This document shows positions 18,933-27,244 of a stretch of 58,220 nt of DNA, in pieces. The stretch lies in NCBI GenBank assembly GCA_016200915.1, contig JACQDV010000085.1:1-58220 (forward strand), read 5' to 3'. Under the pieces are notes generated by a model, which did no database searches, was not told where the DNA came from, and saw only the letters and a program-made list of their open reading frames with translations. The stretch's first letter is position 1; each line of letters starts with the position of its first letter. The DNA comes from Sphingobacteriales bacterium. GTDB lineage: Bacteria; Bacteroidota; Bacteroidia; Chitinophagales; Chitinophagaceae. The position numbers and the translations under genes are program-made.

Positions 18933-21900
18933 ATGAACCTGGATTTGCTGCAGCAGTTGTATAAAAATGACCCCCGCATTTTTTCCATTGCGGACAAGCT
19001 CTCTTTTGCCCGGCCTCAAAAAATATATCTCAGCAATTTACAGGGAAGCTCTTCGCAATTTGTCGTGTCAGCTTTGTTTGCACATGAGTTAACAGCTCAA
19101 CTCAATCATATAATCGTTCTGAATGATGCGGAGGATGCAGCTTATTTTCATAACACTATTGAAAATCTTACGCAGGCATTAGACCTGTTTTATTTTCCTT
19201 CCTCCTTTAAAAGCAAAAAGAATTTTCAGCACTTAAATCCTTCGCATGTAATGTTGCGGACGGAGATGCTGACTAAATTAAGTGCTGGTGGAAATAAAAA
19301 AATTATTGTTACCTATCCTGAAGCTATCGCAGAAAAAGTAGTGCTGCCCAAAACATTAGCAGGAAATATCATCTATATAAAAAATGGGGATGTGCTGGAT
19401 GTGGATGGATTAATGGAGAAATTAGTGAATTATGGTTTTGAAAGAACGGACTTTGTGTATGAGCCAGGACAATTTGCTTTGCGTGGCGGTATTTTAGATA
19501 TCTATTCTTTCGGCAATGAAAAGCCGTATCGTGTTGAATTATTTGGCAACGATGTTGATTCAATAAGAATTGTTGATCCTGAAACACAGTTGAGTGAAAG
19601 AAAACTGTTGCAGGTTTCTATTATTCCCAATGTAGAAACACAATTTACTACTGGCGAAAAGGTTTCGCTGTTTGAATTCTTACCGGAGAATACGGTAGTA
19701 TGGTTGCAGGACTGGGATGTAATAAAAGAAAAGATCACCGAACAGGAAGATGAGTTAGATGCATTTCTTTCGATTATAGCAAACAGCCAACAGCTATCAG
19801 CTTCAGATGATGATTCCACTAAAACAGAAAAAAGAGATACAACGGCTGATGATTTTGTAAATGTTGGTTTAATTGAACAGCAAATTCTGCAGCGGCATAT
19901 TATTGAGTTTGGCTATTCATCAATACTGACCACAGACGATGGACCACAGACGACTGATAAAGTTGGCAGTGAGCAGTTGGCAGTGAGTAACTCAGATTTG
20001 AATATTCAAAATCATACATCAGACATCGAACATCAGACTTCTGTCAACCGTCAACTGTCATCCGTCAACTTCTCTACCAAAGAACAACCGGCATTCAACC
20101 GGCAGTTTGATATTCTTATTCATGATTTAAAAACATGGGAGGCCAAAAAGTATAATATCTATCTATTTGCAGAAAATCCAAAACAGTTAGAACGGTTATA
20201 TTCCATCTTTGCCGATTTAAAATCAGAAATAAAATTTACACCTGTTCCCATTGCCATTCACGAAGGGTTTATAGATGATGATTTGAAAGTGGTTTGTTAT
20301 ACCGACCACCAGATATTTCAGCGTTATCATAAATACAAAGTCAAACAGGCATATAACAAAAACAAAGCTCTAACGCTCCGTTCACTGAAGGAATTACAGC
20401 CTGGAGACTATGTAACGCATATCGATCACGGAGTAGGAACTTATAGTGGTTTGCAAAAAATTGAAGTAAATGGAAAACTGCAGGAAGCTGTCAGAATCAT
20501 TTATAAAGACAGTGATATTTTATATGTCAACATCAACTCACTTCATAAAATATCCAAATACACGGGCAAAGAAGGCTCTGTTCCAAAAATCAACAAATTA
20601 GGCAGTGATGCATGGGCAAGACTGAAAGAAAAAACCAAGACCCGAGTAAAAGAAATTGCCTTTGACCTTATTAAGTTATATGCGCAGCGAAAAGCTCAAC
20701 AAGGTTTCCAGCATACGCCGGATAATTATATGCAAACAGAGCTGGAAGCTTCATTCATTTATGAAGATACCCCTGACCAGAGTAAAGCCACTGCCGATGT
20801 AAAGAAAGATATGGAATCACCGTCGCCAATGGACAGGTTAGTGTGTGGTGATGTTGGTTTTGGTAAAACAGAAATTGCTGTTCGGGCAGCTTTCAAAACT
20901 TGTGTTGATGGAAAACAGGCGGTGGTATTAGTACCAACTACTATCCTGGCTTTCCAGCATTATAAAACATTTAGTGACCGGTTGAAAGATTTCCCGGTTA
21001 CTGTTGATTATGTCAATCGTTTTAAATCTTCTAAAGAGAAAAAAGAAACGCTCAAAAAATTAGAGGAAGGAAAAATCGATATCATCATTGGTACGCATGC
21101 ATTGCTTGGTAAGGATGTAAAGTATAAAGATCTTGGTTTGATGGTAATTGATGAAGAACAAAAATTTGGCGTAGGACATAAAGAAAAAATTAAAACACTT
21201 CGAACAACTGTTGATTGTTTAACACTCACCGCTACTCCTATTCCAAGAACATTGCAGTTTAGTTTGATGGGAGCAAGAGATTTAAGCATCATCAACACAC
21301 CGCCACCAAACCGTCAACCAATACAAACAGAGATACAAACCTTCAACGAAGATTTTATCCGTGAAGCCATTTATTTTGAAGCAGAACGTGGAGGACAGGT
21401 ATTCTTTATTCACAACCGTGTTCAGGGTTTGCCGGAAATGGCAGCAATGATACAGGCCTTATGTCCCGACCTAAGCGTTAGCTATGCACACGGACAAATG
21501 GAAGGTCATCAACTGGAAGAAAAGATTTTAGATTTCATTGATAAAAGATATGATGTACTGGTTTGTACCAATATCGTTGAGAGTGGCGTGGATATTTCCA
21601 ATGTAAACACCATCATCATTAACAATGCTCATCATTTTGGTTTAAGTGATCTGCACCAGTTGCGTGGCCGGGTGGGCCGCAGTAATAAAAAAGCATTTTG
21701 TTATTTAATGGCTCCATCAATGGCAACACTGCCGAGTGATTCAAGAAAACGCTTACAAACGCTGGAGCAGCATAGTGAGTTGGGAAGTGGTTTTCAAATT
21801 GCCATGAGAGATTTAGACATTCGTGGCGCCGGTAATATGCTTGGTGGCGAACAAAGTGGTTTTATGGCCGAGATAGGTTTTGAAATGTACCAGAAGATAT

Positions 21901-22439
21901 TGGATGAAGCCATCAAAGAATTAAAACGAACCAAGTTTAAAGAACTGTTTAAAGAAGAAATTCAAAAGCAGGATGATTATGTACAGGATTGTACCATTGA
22001 TACTGATCTGGAAATATTAATTCCCGATGCTTATGTAGAGAGCATCACCGAACGTTTATCATTATATACACGATTGGATAATTGTGATACCGAAGAAGAA
22101 CTGCAAAACTTCCACAAAGAAATGATTGACCGCTTTGGCCCCATTCCTTCGCAGGTGGAAGATTTGTTTACTACCGTACGATGCCGTAAGCTGGCAATTG
22201 AGTTAGGTTTTGAGCGGTTGATTTTAAAAGAAGAAAAACTGCGTTGCTATTTTGTAAGCAATCCCGACTCGCCATATTTTGAATCACCCGCCTTTAATAA
22301 AATTATCAGCTTCATTCAAACGCAAACTAACAAAGCCAAACTGAAACAGGTGAACAAACTCTTTATGCTGGTGGTGGAAGATATGAAGACAATGGAAGTG
22401 CTGCATAGTTTCCTCAAACGAATGAACGACTATAAATAA
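18933..22439 (+). CDS. mfd: Transcription-repair coupling factor Mfd
   Basis: A 1,168-residue superfamily-2 DNA translocase that displaces stalled RNA polymerase and recruits UvrA. In order: UvrB-like N-terminal module; CarD-like RNA-polymerase-interacting domain near residue 490 (GDYVTHIDHGVGTY); Walker A GDVGFGKTE near 640; DEEQ box (VIDEEQKFGVGHKE) near 738; helicase C domain with QLRGRVGRSNKKAF; and the TRCF C-terminal domain. Residues about 332-384 are a low-complexity insert encoded by concatenated intergenic repeat words (19926-20085), yet the frame stays open. The gene is divergent from the subtilase gene by 146 bases. Confidence 0.96.
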   Translation: MNLDLLQQLYKNDPRIFSIADKLSFARPQKIYLSNLQGSSSQFVVSALFAHELTAQLNHIIVLNDAEDAAYFHNTIENLTQALDLFYFPSSFKSKKNFQHLNPSHVMLRTEMLTKLSAGGNKKIIVTYPEAIAEKVVLPKTLAGNIIYIKNGDVLDVDGLMEKLVNYGFERTDFVYEPGQFALRGGILDIYSFGNEKPYRVELFGNDVDSIRIVDPETQLSERKLLQVSIIPNVETQFTTGEKVSLFEFLPENTVVWLQDWDVIKEKITEQEDELDAFLSIIANSQQLSASDDDSTKTEKRDTTADDFVNVGLIEQQILQRHIIEFGYSSILTTDDGPQTTDKVGSEQLAVSNSDLNIQNHTSDIEHQTSVNRQLSSVNFSTKEQPAFNRQFDILIHDLKTWEAKKYNIYLFAENPKQLERLYSIFADLKSEIKFTPVPIAIHEGFIDDDLKVVCYTDHQIFQRYHKYKVKQAYNKNKALTLRSLKELQPGDYVTHIDHGVGTYSGLQKIEVNGKLQEAVRIIYKDSDILYVNINSLHKISKYTGKEGSVPKINKLGSDAWARLKEKTKTRVKEIAFDLIKLYAQRKAQQGFQHTPDNYMQTELEASFIYEDTPDQSKATADVKKDMESPSPMDRLVCGDVGFGKTEIAVRAAFKTCVDGKQAVVLVPTTILAFQHYKTFSDRLKDFPVTVDYVNRFKSSKEKKETLKKLEEGKIDIIIGTHALLGKDVKYKDLGLMVIDEEQKFGVGHKEKIKTLRTTVDCLTLTATPIPRTLQFSLMGARDLSIINTPPPNRQPIQTEIQTFNEDFIREAIYFEAERGGQVFFIHNRVQGLPEMAAMIQALCPDLSVSYAHGQMEGHQLEEKILDFIDKRYDVLVCTNIVESGVDISNVNTIIINNAHHFGLSDLHQLRGRVGRSNKKAFCYLMAPSMATLPSDSRKRLQTLEQHSELGSGFQIAMRDLDIRGAGNMLGGEQSGFMAEIGFEMYQKILDEAIKELKRTKFKELFKEEIQKQDDYVQDCTIDTDLEILIPDAYVESITERLSLYTRLDNCDTEEELQNFHKEMIDRFGPIPSQVEDLFTTVRCRKLAIELGFERLILKEEKLRCYFVSNPDSPYFESPAFNKIISFIQTQTNKAKLKQVNKLFMLVVEDMKTMEVLHSFLKRMNDYK
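19926..20085 (+). repeat. Mosaic of repeat words inside mfd, in frame
   Basis: Within mfd, four word families follow one another: GACCACAGACGATGGACCAC, GGCAGTGAGCAGTTGGCAGT, CATCAGACATCGAACATCAG and GTCAACCGTCAACTGTCATC. The third is the same CATCAGACATC word found at 1583-1603 and 44279-44291 between genes. The encoded peptide (DDGPQTTDK...SVNRQLSSVNF) is polar and probably a disordered loop between the N-terminal module and the conserved EQPAFNRQFD segment. Confidence 0.8.
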
Positions 22440-22450
22440 AAAACTCAAAA

Positions 22451-22512
22451 AAGCTCCCCTTCTTCCCAAGGAGGGGCAATTCTGAACTTGTTCAGAACAG
22501 GGGTGGTTATGC
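22451..22512. repeat. Composite nested hairpin repeat after mfd
   Basis: An outer word (GCTCCCCTT ... AAGGAGGGGC) is followed by a perfect inner hairpin TTCTGAAC/GTTCAGAA (22480-22497), and then by AGGGGTGG, which looks like the continuation of the outer word. One hairpin appears to have inserted into another. Confidence 0.6.
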
Positions 22513-22540
22513 CAACACACAATCCTATCTGCGGCAAATA

Positions 22541-22576
22541 AAAATCCGGTCAGCATTAAAATGCTGACCGGATTTT
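22541..22576. terminator. Bidirectional hairpin terminator between mfd and the convergent small gene
   Basis: Perfect 16-base arms AAAATCCGGTCAGCAT and ATGCTGACCGGATTTT with a 4-base loop. The A run on one side and the T run on the other allow it to terminate transcription from both mfd and the gene ending at 22601. Confidence 0.85.
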
Positions 22577-22600
22577 ATTAATTTAATTATGTAGCCGAAA

Positions 22601-22807
22601 TTAGTCCCAGCCTTTTTTAGCAATACCAGCTTCAATAGCAGCCAGTGCTTTTGCTTCATTCATCAGGGTGGTAAGTTTGTTGCCTTTACCATCGTTGCCC
22701 TGCGCCATATAAGCACCTTTAGCTGTTTTGGTGATAACTGCATCTAACATCTTTACCCCTTTTTCTTTGGTCTTCACATTATAAGCAGTAATTGTTAAGT
22801 CTGACAT
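22601..22807 (-). CDS. Conserved-looking small protein of unknown function (68 aa)
   Basis: A 68-residue protein starting MSDLTITAYNVKTKEKGVKML and ending AIEAGIAKKGWD. It has no signal peptide or membrane segment. The composition is balanced (Lys/Ala-rich), with a beta-like first half (including DAVITKTAKGAYMAQG) and a helical C-terminal half, looking like a folded cytosolic protein. The start is preceded by an A-rich stretch (AAAAAATAAAAACT), typical of Bacteroidota translation starts. It is closed by its own share of the bidirectional terminator and is divergent from the restriction-modification operon. I do not recognise a family. Confidence 0.65.
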   Translation of the reverse strand: MSDLTITAYNVKTKEKGVKMLDAVITKTAKGAYMAQGNDGKGNKLTTLMNEAKALAAIEAGIAKKGWD

Positions 22808-22944
22808 AGTTTTTATTTTTTGGTGTTAGTAATCTTGTTTTAAAAATTTCGGAGTGAAGGTAAAGAAATTTCCCGAAAACGGATTCCGCCACCATTTCAG
22901 GCAAATCTTTCTTTATTTTAGTGCCATAAATATTTTTTATAGTA

Positions 22945-25900
22945 ATGAAACTCTTTCCCCTTAAACCTTCTGCTGCATTGAATGAGGCTTACCGTAAACA
23001 AAGTCTTAACCAGGAACAAATAAAAATATTCAAACAACACTTTCATATACTTTTCTCCCGTATCAATGAATCAGAAAGTGAAGAGTATAACAAAAATATC
23101 ATTGCTGATTTTTTAAAAGATACTTACTATAAGGGGCAACATGAAATAAATACCAACGAACGTAAAGACCTCGTAATCCATACTGGCCCTAAAGCAAGCG
23201 ACTCTGTAGGTGTTATTATCGAAACCAAGAAACCCGGTAATAAAGCTGAAATGATAACAGCCGAAAAGCCAACTGCAAAAGCCCTGTATGAACTGATACA
23301 CTATTACCTGCACGAACGGGTTTATAAAGACAATAAGGAGATAAAACATCTTATTGTTACCAATGTTTACGAATGGTTTGTTTTTGATGCACAGGATTTT
23401 GAAAAACTCTTTTATCAAAACAAAGATTTACTAAAAGCCTATAAAGCCTGGCATGATGGTGTGCTGGTAGGTGATAAAACAGAATGGCTGTATAATCAAT
23501 TGCTGAAACCTTTTGTTGAAAAAAGCAACGAAGAAATAAATGCGGCTTACTTTAACTTAAAAAAGTTTGAAAAGGCAGTAAATAACCACGATAAAGCTGA
23601 CGATGAAAAACTAGTTGACCTGTATAAGATCCTCAGCAGCGAACACCTGCTGAAAAAAACGTTTGCAAACGACAGCAACAGCCTCAACAAAGAATTTTAT
23701 AATGAACTCCTGCACATCATTGGCCTCGAAGAAAAAAAAGAAGGAAGCAAAAAATTAATTGACCGCAAACCCATCACCAGCCGCAACGATGGTTCCCTGC
23801 TGGAAAACACCATTAATATTTTACAAAGCCGCACTGCTATTAGCGAAGCGGAGTTATTTTCAACAGCACTTGAACTGTGCATCAACTGGCTCAACCGCAT
23901 TTTGTTTTTAAAACTGATGGAAGGCCAGTTAATACAATATCACCGGGGCAATAAAAAAGATTATTCTTTTTTAAATGCCGGACGGATAAAAGATTTTGAC
24001 GAATTAGATGAATTGTTTTTTGAAGTGCTGGCCCTGCCTTATGAAAAACGTACTGCTTCTGTTAACCAAAAGTTTGGTAACATTCCTTATCTCAACAGTT
24101 CTTTATTTGAACCCACAGTGCATGAGCAAAAATATAGTTATATCAATGCATTAAAAGGCAGACTGGAAATACCAATTTATAAAACAACTGTTTTAAAAGA
24201 TAAAGGCAAGCGCATTAGCGGTAATAAAAACACCCTTCATTATCTTTTTGAATTTTTAGATGCCTATGATTTTGCCAGCGATAAACCCAACCTTATTAAA
24301 GAAGATAATAAAACCATTATCAATGCCAGTGTGCTGGGTTTGATATTTGAAAAAATAAACGGGTATAAAGACGGCAGCTTTTTTACCCCCGGTTTTATTA
24401 CCATGTATATGTGCCGGGAAACATTGCGCCGGGCTATTGTGCAGAAGTTTAAAGAAAGCGGCAACAAAGAATACACAACCATTAATGATTATGAAGAACT
24501 GAAAGATAAAATTGAATACAGCAATAAAGCCAGCCGTAACAAAGCCAATGAAATTATCAACTCCATAAAAATTTGCGACCCTGCCGTGGGCAGCGGCCAC
24601 TTTTTGGTAAGTGCTTTAAATGAACTGGTGGCCATTAAAAGCGATTTACGCATACTCAGCTACCGAAATGGCAACCGTATCAATGCATTTAAAATAACTG
24701 TTGCCAATGATGAACTGATTATTAAAAATGTAGAAACAAATAAATTTTTTGCTTACCAGTTAAACGAAAATAATAAGCCCATTGAAGAATTACAGGAACT
24801 GCAGGAAGCCCTGTTTCATGAAAAGCAAACACTCATTGAAAATTGTTTGTTTGGCGTGGATATAAACCCCAAAAGCGTAATGATATGCCAGTTGCGCCTG
24901 TGGATTGAATTACTAAAGAATGCTTATTATCTCCCTTCTCCTCCAGGAGAGGGGCCGGGGGTGAGGTCGCTGGAAACATTACCCAATATTGATATTAATA
25001 TTAAATGCGGCAACAGCTTAATAAGCCGCTTTAAATTAGAAGATGATTTGAGTGAGGTGTTTAAAAGCAAACGCTTTAGTCACGAAGCTTATTTAGTTAC
25101 AGTACATGCATATAAAAGTGCCAAAGACAAAGCCGTTAAAGATGAACTGAAACAATTTTTGGCCGAAATAAAAAAAGAATTTTTAAGCACCATATTAAAC
25201 AAACACCCTTACCGAAAAGAGCTGAGTAAACTACGGGCCGATTTAACAGCGCTGGATTTTACTGATTTATTTGGCTTAAAAAAAATGACCGAAGCAGAAA
25301 CTTTGAGGAAAAAGAAAACCCTGCAAAAAGAAATTGATGAACTGGAAAAGAAAGTAGAGGAATATAAAAGCGCTGCTATTTACAAAGATGCTTTTGAATG
25401 GCGTTTTGAATTTCCTGAAGTGCTGGATGGTAATGGTAATTATGTGGGGTTTGATGTGGTGATTGGGAATCCGCCGTATATAGGCATTGAAGATATTAAT
25501 TGGGATAATAGAAGGTTTTATGAAACAATTTTTAAGACGGCTAAAGGGCGATTTGACCTTTATTCTTTATTTATTGAAAAAGCTGCTGAGATAAAGACCG
25601 AAGCTGGTTCATTTACATTCATCGTTCCTGGTAAATTCTTAAATAATAAACAGTTTGCGATAGCTAGAGAAATTGTTTGTAGCAGCAATGGAGTTGCTAT
25701 TGTAAAAATTGATGACAAAGTTTTCGACGAAGCTCAAGTAGATAGTGCAATAGTTGAAAACTATTCACTTCCCGAATCAAAAAGTAAATACCAATCCTTT
25801 AAAGTTTCAAGTCAAGAATTACTTCCACTGTCAGAAAGCGATATTGAAGCAATTTTAAATGACAAACAAGTTATTTTCAGATTAGAAATGAATTTCGAGT

Positions 25901-26607
25901 TTGATAAACTGATTATAAAAATTGAAGAAGGAACATATAGGATTAAAGAAATTGGTGATGTAAAAGATGGCATAGTAGCTGGTTCAATTAAAGATGTATT
26001 ATACTTGGCTGAGCCAATAGATAAAGACTCTAAGAAACTTTACTTCGGGAAGCATCTTTCTAGATATCAATTAACAGACACTAATATCTATGTTAATTAT
26101 AAGCCTGATGAAATGATGAATATAGAGTTAAAAAGAAAAGGGGATAAAAGGCCCGGGTTATGGATGAGAGATGAGAAAATTTTTACCCGCAAAAAAATTC
26201 TTTCCAGGTTTGTAGCGAGAGAAATCATCGCTACCTATGATTATGAAGGTTTATATTATGAGCATACTTTACACAGTACTTATATTTCTGATAAACGATT
26301 TAAGACAAAGTATGTTTTAGGAGTTTTCAACTCAAAACTGCTAAAATTCTATTATCAAAAAACAAATTCTCAGGGAGGAGATATTTTTCCTCAGGTAAGA
26401 ATTTCATCAATAGAAAATCTTCCAATAAAACTTGCAGATTATAGCAGTCAAAATAAAATTGAGTATATAGTTGATAAAATCCTCGCCGCCAAAAAAGAAA
26501 ACCCGGCAGCCGATACCAGTGCCTGGGAAAAAGAAATAGATGCACTGGTGTATGCCCTGTACGGGTTAACGGAGGAGGAGATAAAAATAGTGGAGGGTAA
26601 AAATTAA
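22945..26607 (+). CDS. Eco57I-like type IIG restriction-modification enzyme
   Basis: A 1,220-residue single-chain enzyme. An N-terminal nuclease-like segment shows D75 and E93-x-K95 (RKDLVIHTG ... IIETKKP), fitting a PD-(D/E)xK fold. Methyltransferase motif I, DPAVGSGHF, is near residue 543, and the adenine-type motif IV NPPYIG near 841. The C-terminal third resembles a TaqI-like specificity domain (about 860-1190). It would methylate adenine in its site and cut unmodified DNA. Residues about 663-676 (PSPPGEGPGVRS) come from an in-frame hairpin repeat. DNA for about 25480-26450 looks more AT-rich than both flanks, as if the recognition domain had been exchanged. Its stop is directly followed by the darT ATG. 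Confidence 0.88.
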   Translation: MKLFPLKPSAALNEAYRKQSLNQEQIKIFKQHFHILFSRINESESEEYNKNIIADFLKDTYYKGQHEINTNERKDLVIHTGPKASDSVGVIIETKKPGNKAEMITAEKPTAKALYELIHYYLHERVYKDNKEIKHLIVTNVYEWFVFDAQDFEKLFYQNKDLLKAYKAWHDGVLVGDKTEWLYNQLLKPFVEKSNEEINAAYFNLKKFEKAVNNHDKADDEKLVDLYKILSSEHLLKKTFANDSNSLNKEFYNELLHIIGLEEKKEGSKKLIDRKPITSRNDGSLLENTINILQSRTAISEAELFSTALELCINWLNRILFLKLMEGQLIQYHRGNKKDYSFLNAGRIKDFDELDELFFEVLALPYEKRTASVNQKFGNIPYLNSSLFEPTVHEQKYSYINALKGRLEIPIYKTTVLKDKGKRISGNKNTLHYLFEFLDAYDFASDKPNLIKEDNKTIINASVLGLIFEKINGYKDGSFFTPGFITMYMCRETLRRAIVQKFKESGNKEYTTINDYEELKDKIEYSNKASRNKANEIINSIKICDPAVGSGHFLVSALNELVAIKSDLRILSYRNGNRINAFKITVANDELIIKNVETNKFFAYQLNENNKPIEELQELQEALFHEKQTLIENCLFGVDINPKSVMICQLRLWIELLKNAYYLPSPPGEGPGVRSLETLPNIDINIKCGNSLISRFKLEDDLSEVFKSKRFSHEAYLVTVHAYKSAKDKAVKDELKQFLAEIKKEFLSTILNKHPYRKELSKLRADLTALDFTDLFGLKKMTEAETLRKKKTLQKEIDELEKKVEEYKSAAIYKDAFEWRFEFPEVLDGNGNYVGFDVVIGNPPYIGIEDINWDNRRFYETIFKTAKGRFDLYSLFIEKAAEIKTEAGSFTFIVPGKFLNNKQFAIAREIVCSSNGVAIVKIDDKVFDEAQVDSAIVENYSLPESKSKYQSFKVSSQELLPLSESDIEAILNDKQVIFRLEMNFEFDKLIIKIEEGTYRIKEIGDVKDGIVAGSIKDVLYLAEPIDKDSKKLYFGKHLSRYQLTDTNIYVNYKPDEMMNIELKRKGDKRPGLWMRDEKIFTRKKILSRFVAREIIATYDYEGLYYEHTLHSTYISDKRFKTKYVLGVFNSKLLKFYYQKTNSQGGDIFPQVRISSIENLPIKLADYSSQNKIEYIVDKILAAKKENPAADTSAWEKEIDALVYALYGLTEEEIKIVEGKN
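24931..24971 (+). repeat. In-frame hairpin repeat inside the restriction-modification gene
   Basis: CCCTTCTCCT (24933-24942) and AGGAGAGGGG (24945-24954) form a hairpin with one mismatch, continued by GCCGGGGGTGAGGTC. The whole is a close form of an intergenic word I recall from other Bacteroidota (CCCCTCTCC..GGAGAGGGGC..GGGTGAGG). It encodes PSPPGEGPGVRS between conserved methyltransferase segments (RLWIELLKNAYY and LETLPNIDINIKCGN). Confidence 0.8.
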
Positions 26608-27243
26608 ATGGCGGTACCCGGCACTATATGGTTATACAGGCTTACCCACCGGGATAACCTTTCACACATCCTGCAATACGGCATTTGCCATAAAGACCAT
26701 CCTAATGCCAACCCGGATTATATAGCAGTTGGTCACAAAGAAATTATTGGTAAAAGAAAAGAACATCCCGTAAAGATTAAGGGATATGGAAATGTGGGTG
26801 ATTATGTACCTTTTTATTTTACCCCCAAATCCATTATGCTGTATAATATCCTTACCGGTTATGGCGTACAGCAATTTAACCCGGAAGAATTAATTATTAT
26901 AGCAGGTACAGTTACCAAACTGTCTGCCTGCGGTAACAACTATTTTTTTACAAACGGGCAGGCTAATACTTCCATCACCAAACATTTGAATGATTTATCA
27001 ATGCTCAACGAGGTGGATTGGGAGGTTATCCGTTCAGGTGATTTTAAAAAAACCATTACGGATATTGACCGGCCCCGGCGTTACCAGGCAGAGTTTTTAG
27101 TGCATAGTCATGTGCCTGTAAATTGTATTGAAGCAATTGCAGTATATAATGAAAGCTGCGCTACCTTTGTAAAAAGGGCATTGGCAAAAACAGACTGGAT
27201 TATCCCCGTGTATATCAAAAAATCTTTTTACTTTAACCGCTGA
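26608..27243 (+). CDS. darT: DarT-like DNA ADP-ribosyltransferase toxin
   Basis: A 211-residue protein with the DarT (DUF4433) pattern: WLYRLTHRDNLSHIL (His14), an Arg/Lys patch at 49-52, VPFYFTPKSIMLYNI near 67-81, and the catalytic-type Glu162 in YQAEFLVHSHVP. DarT enzymes use NAD+ to ADP-ribosylate bases in single-stranded DNA, blocking replication, and some defend against phage. The ATG abuts the stop of the restriction-modification gene and the stop is one base from the darG ATG, so the three are very likely one transcript. Identification is by recognisable motifs and by the adjacent macrodomain partner. Confidence 0.9.
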   Translation: MAVPGTIWLYRLTHRDNLSHILQYGICHKDHPNANPDYIAVGHKEIIGKRKEHPVKIKGYGNVGDYVPFYFTPKSIMLYNILTGYGVQQFNPEELIIIAGTVTKLSACGNNYFFTNGQANTSITKHLNDLSMLNEVDWEVIRSGDFKKTITDIDRPRRYQAEFLVHSHVPVNCIEAIAVYNESCATFVKRALAKTDWIIPVYIKKSFYFNR

Positions 27244-27244
27244 T

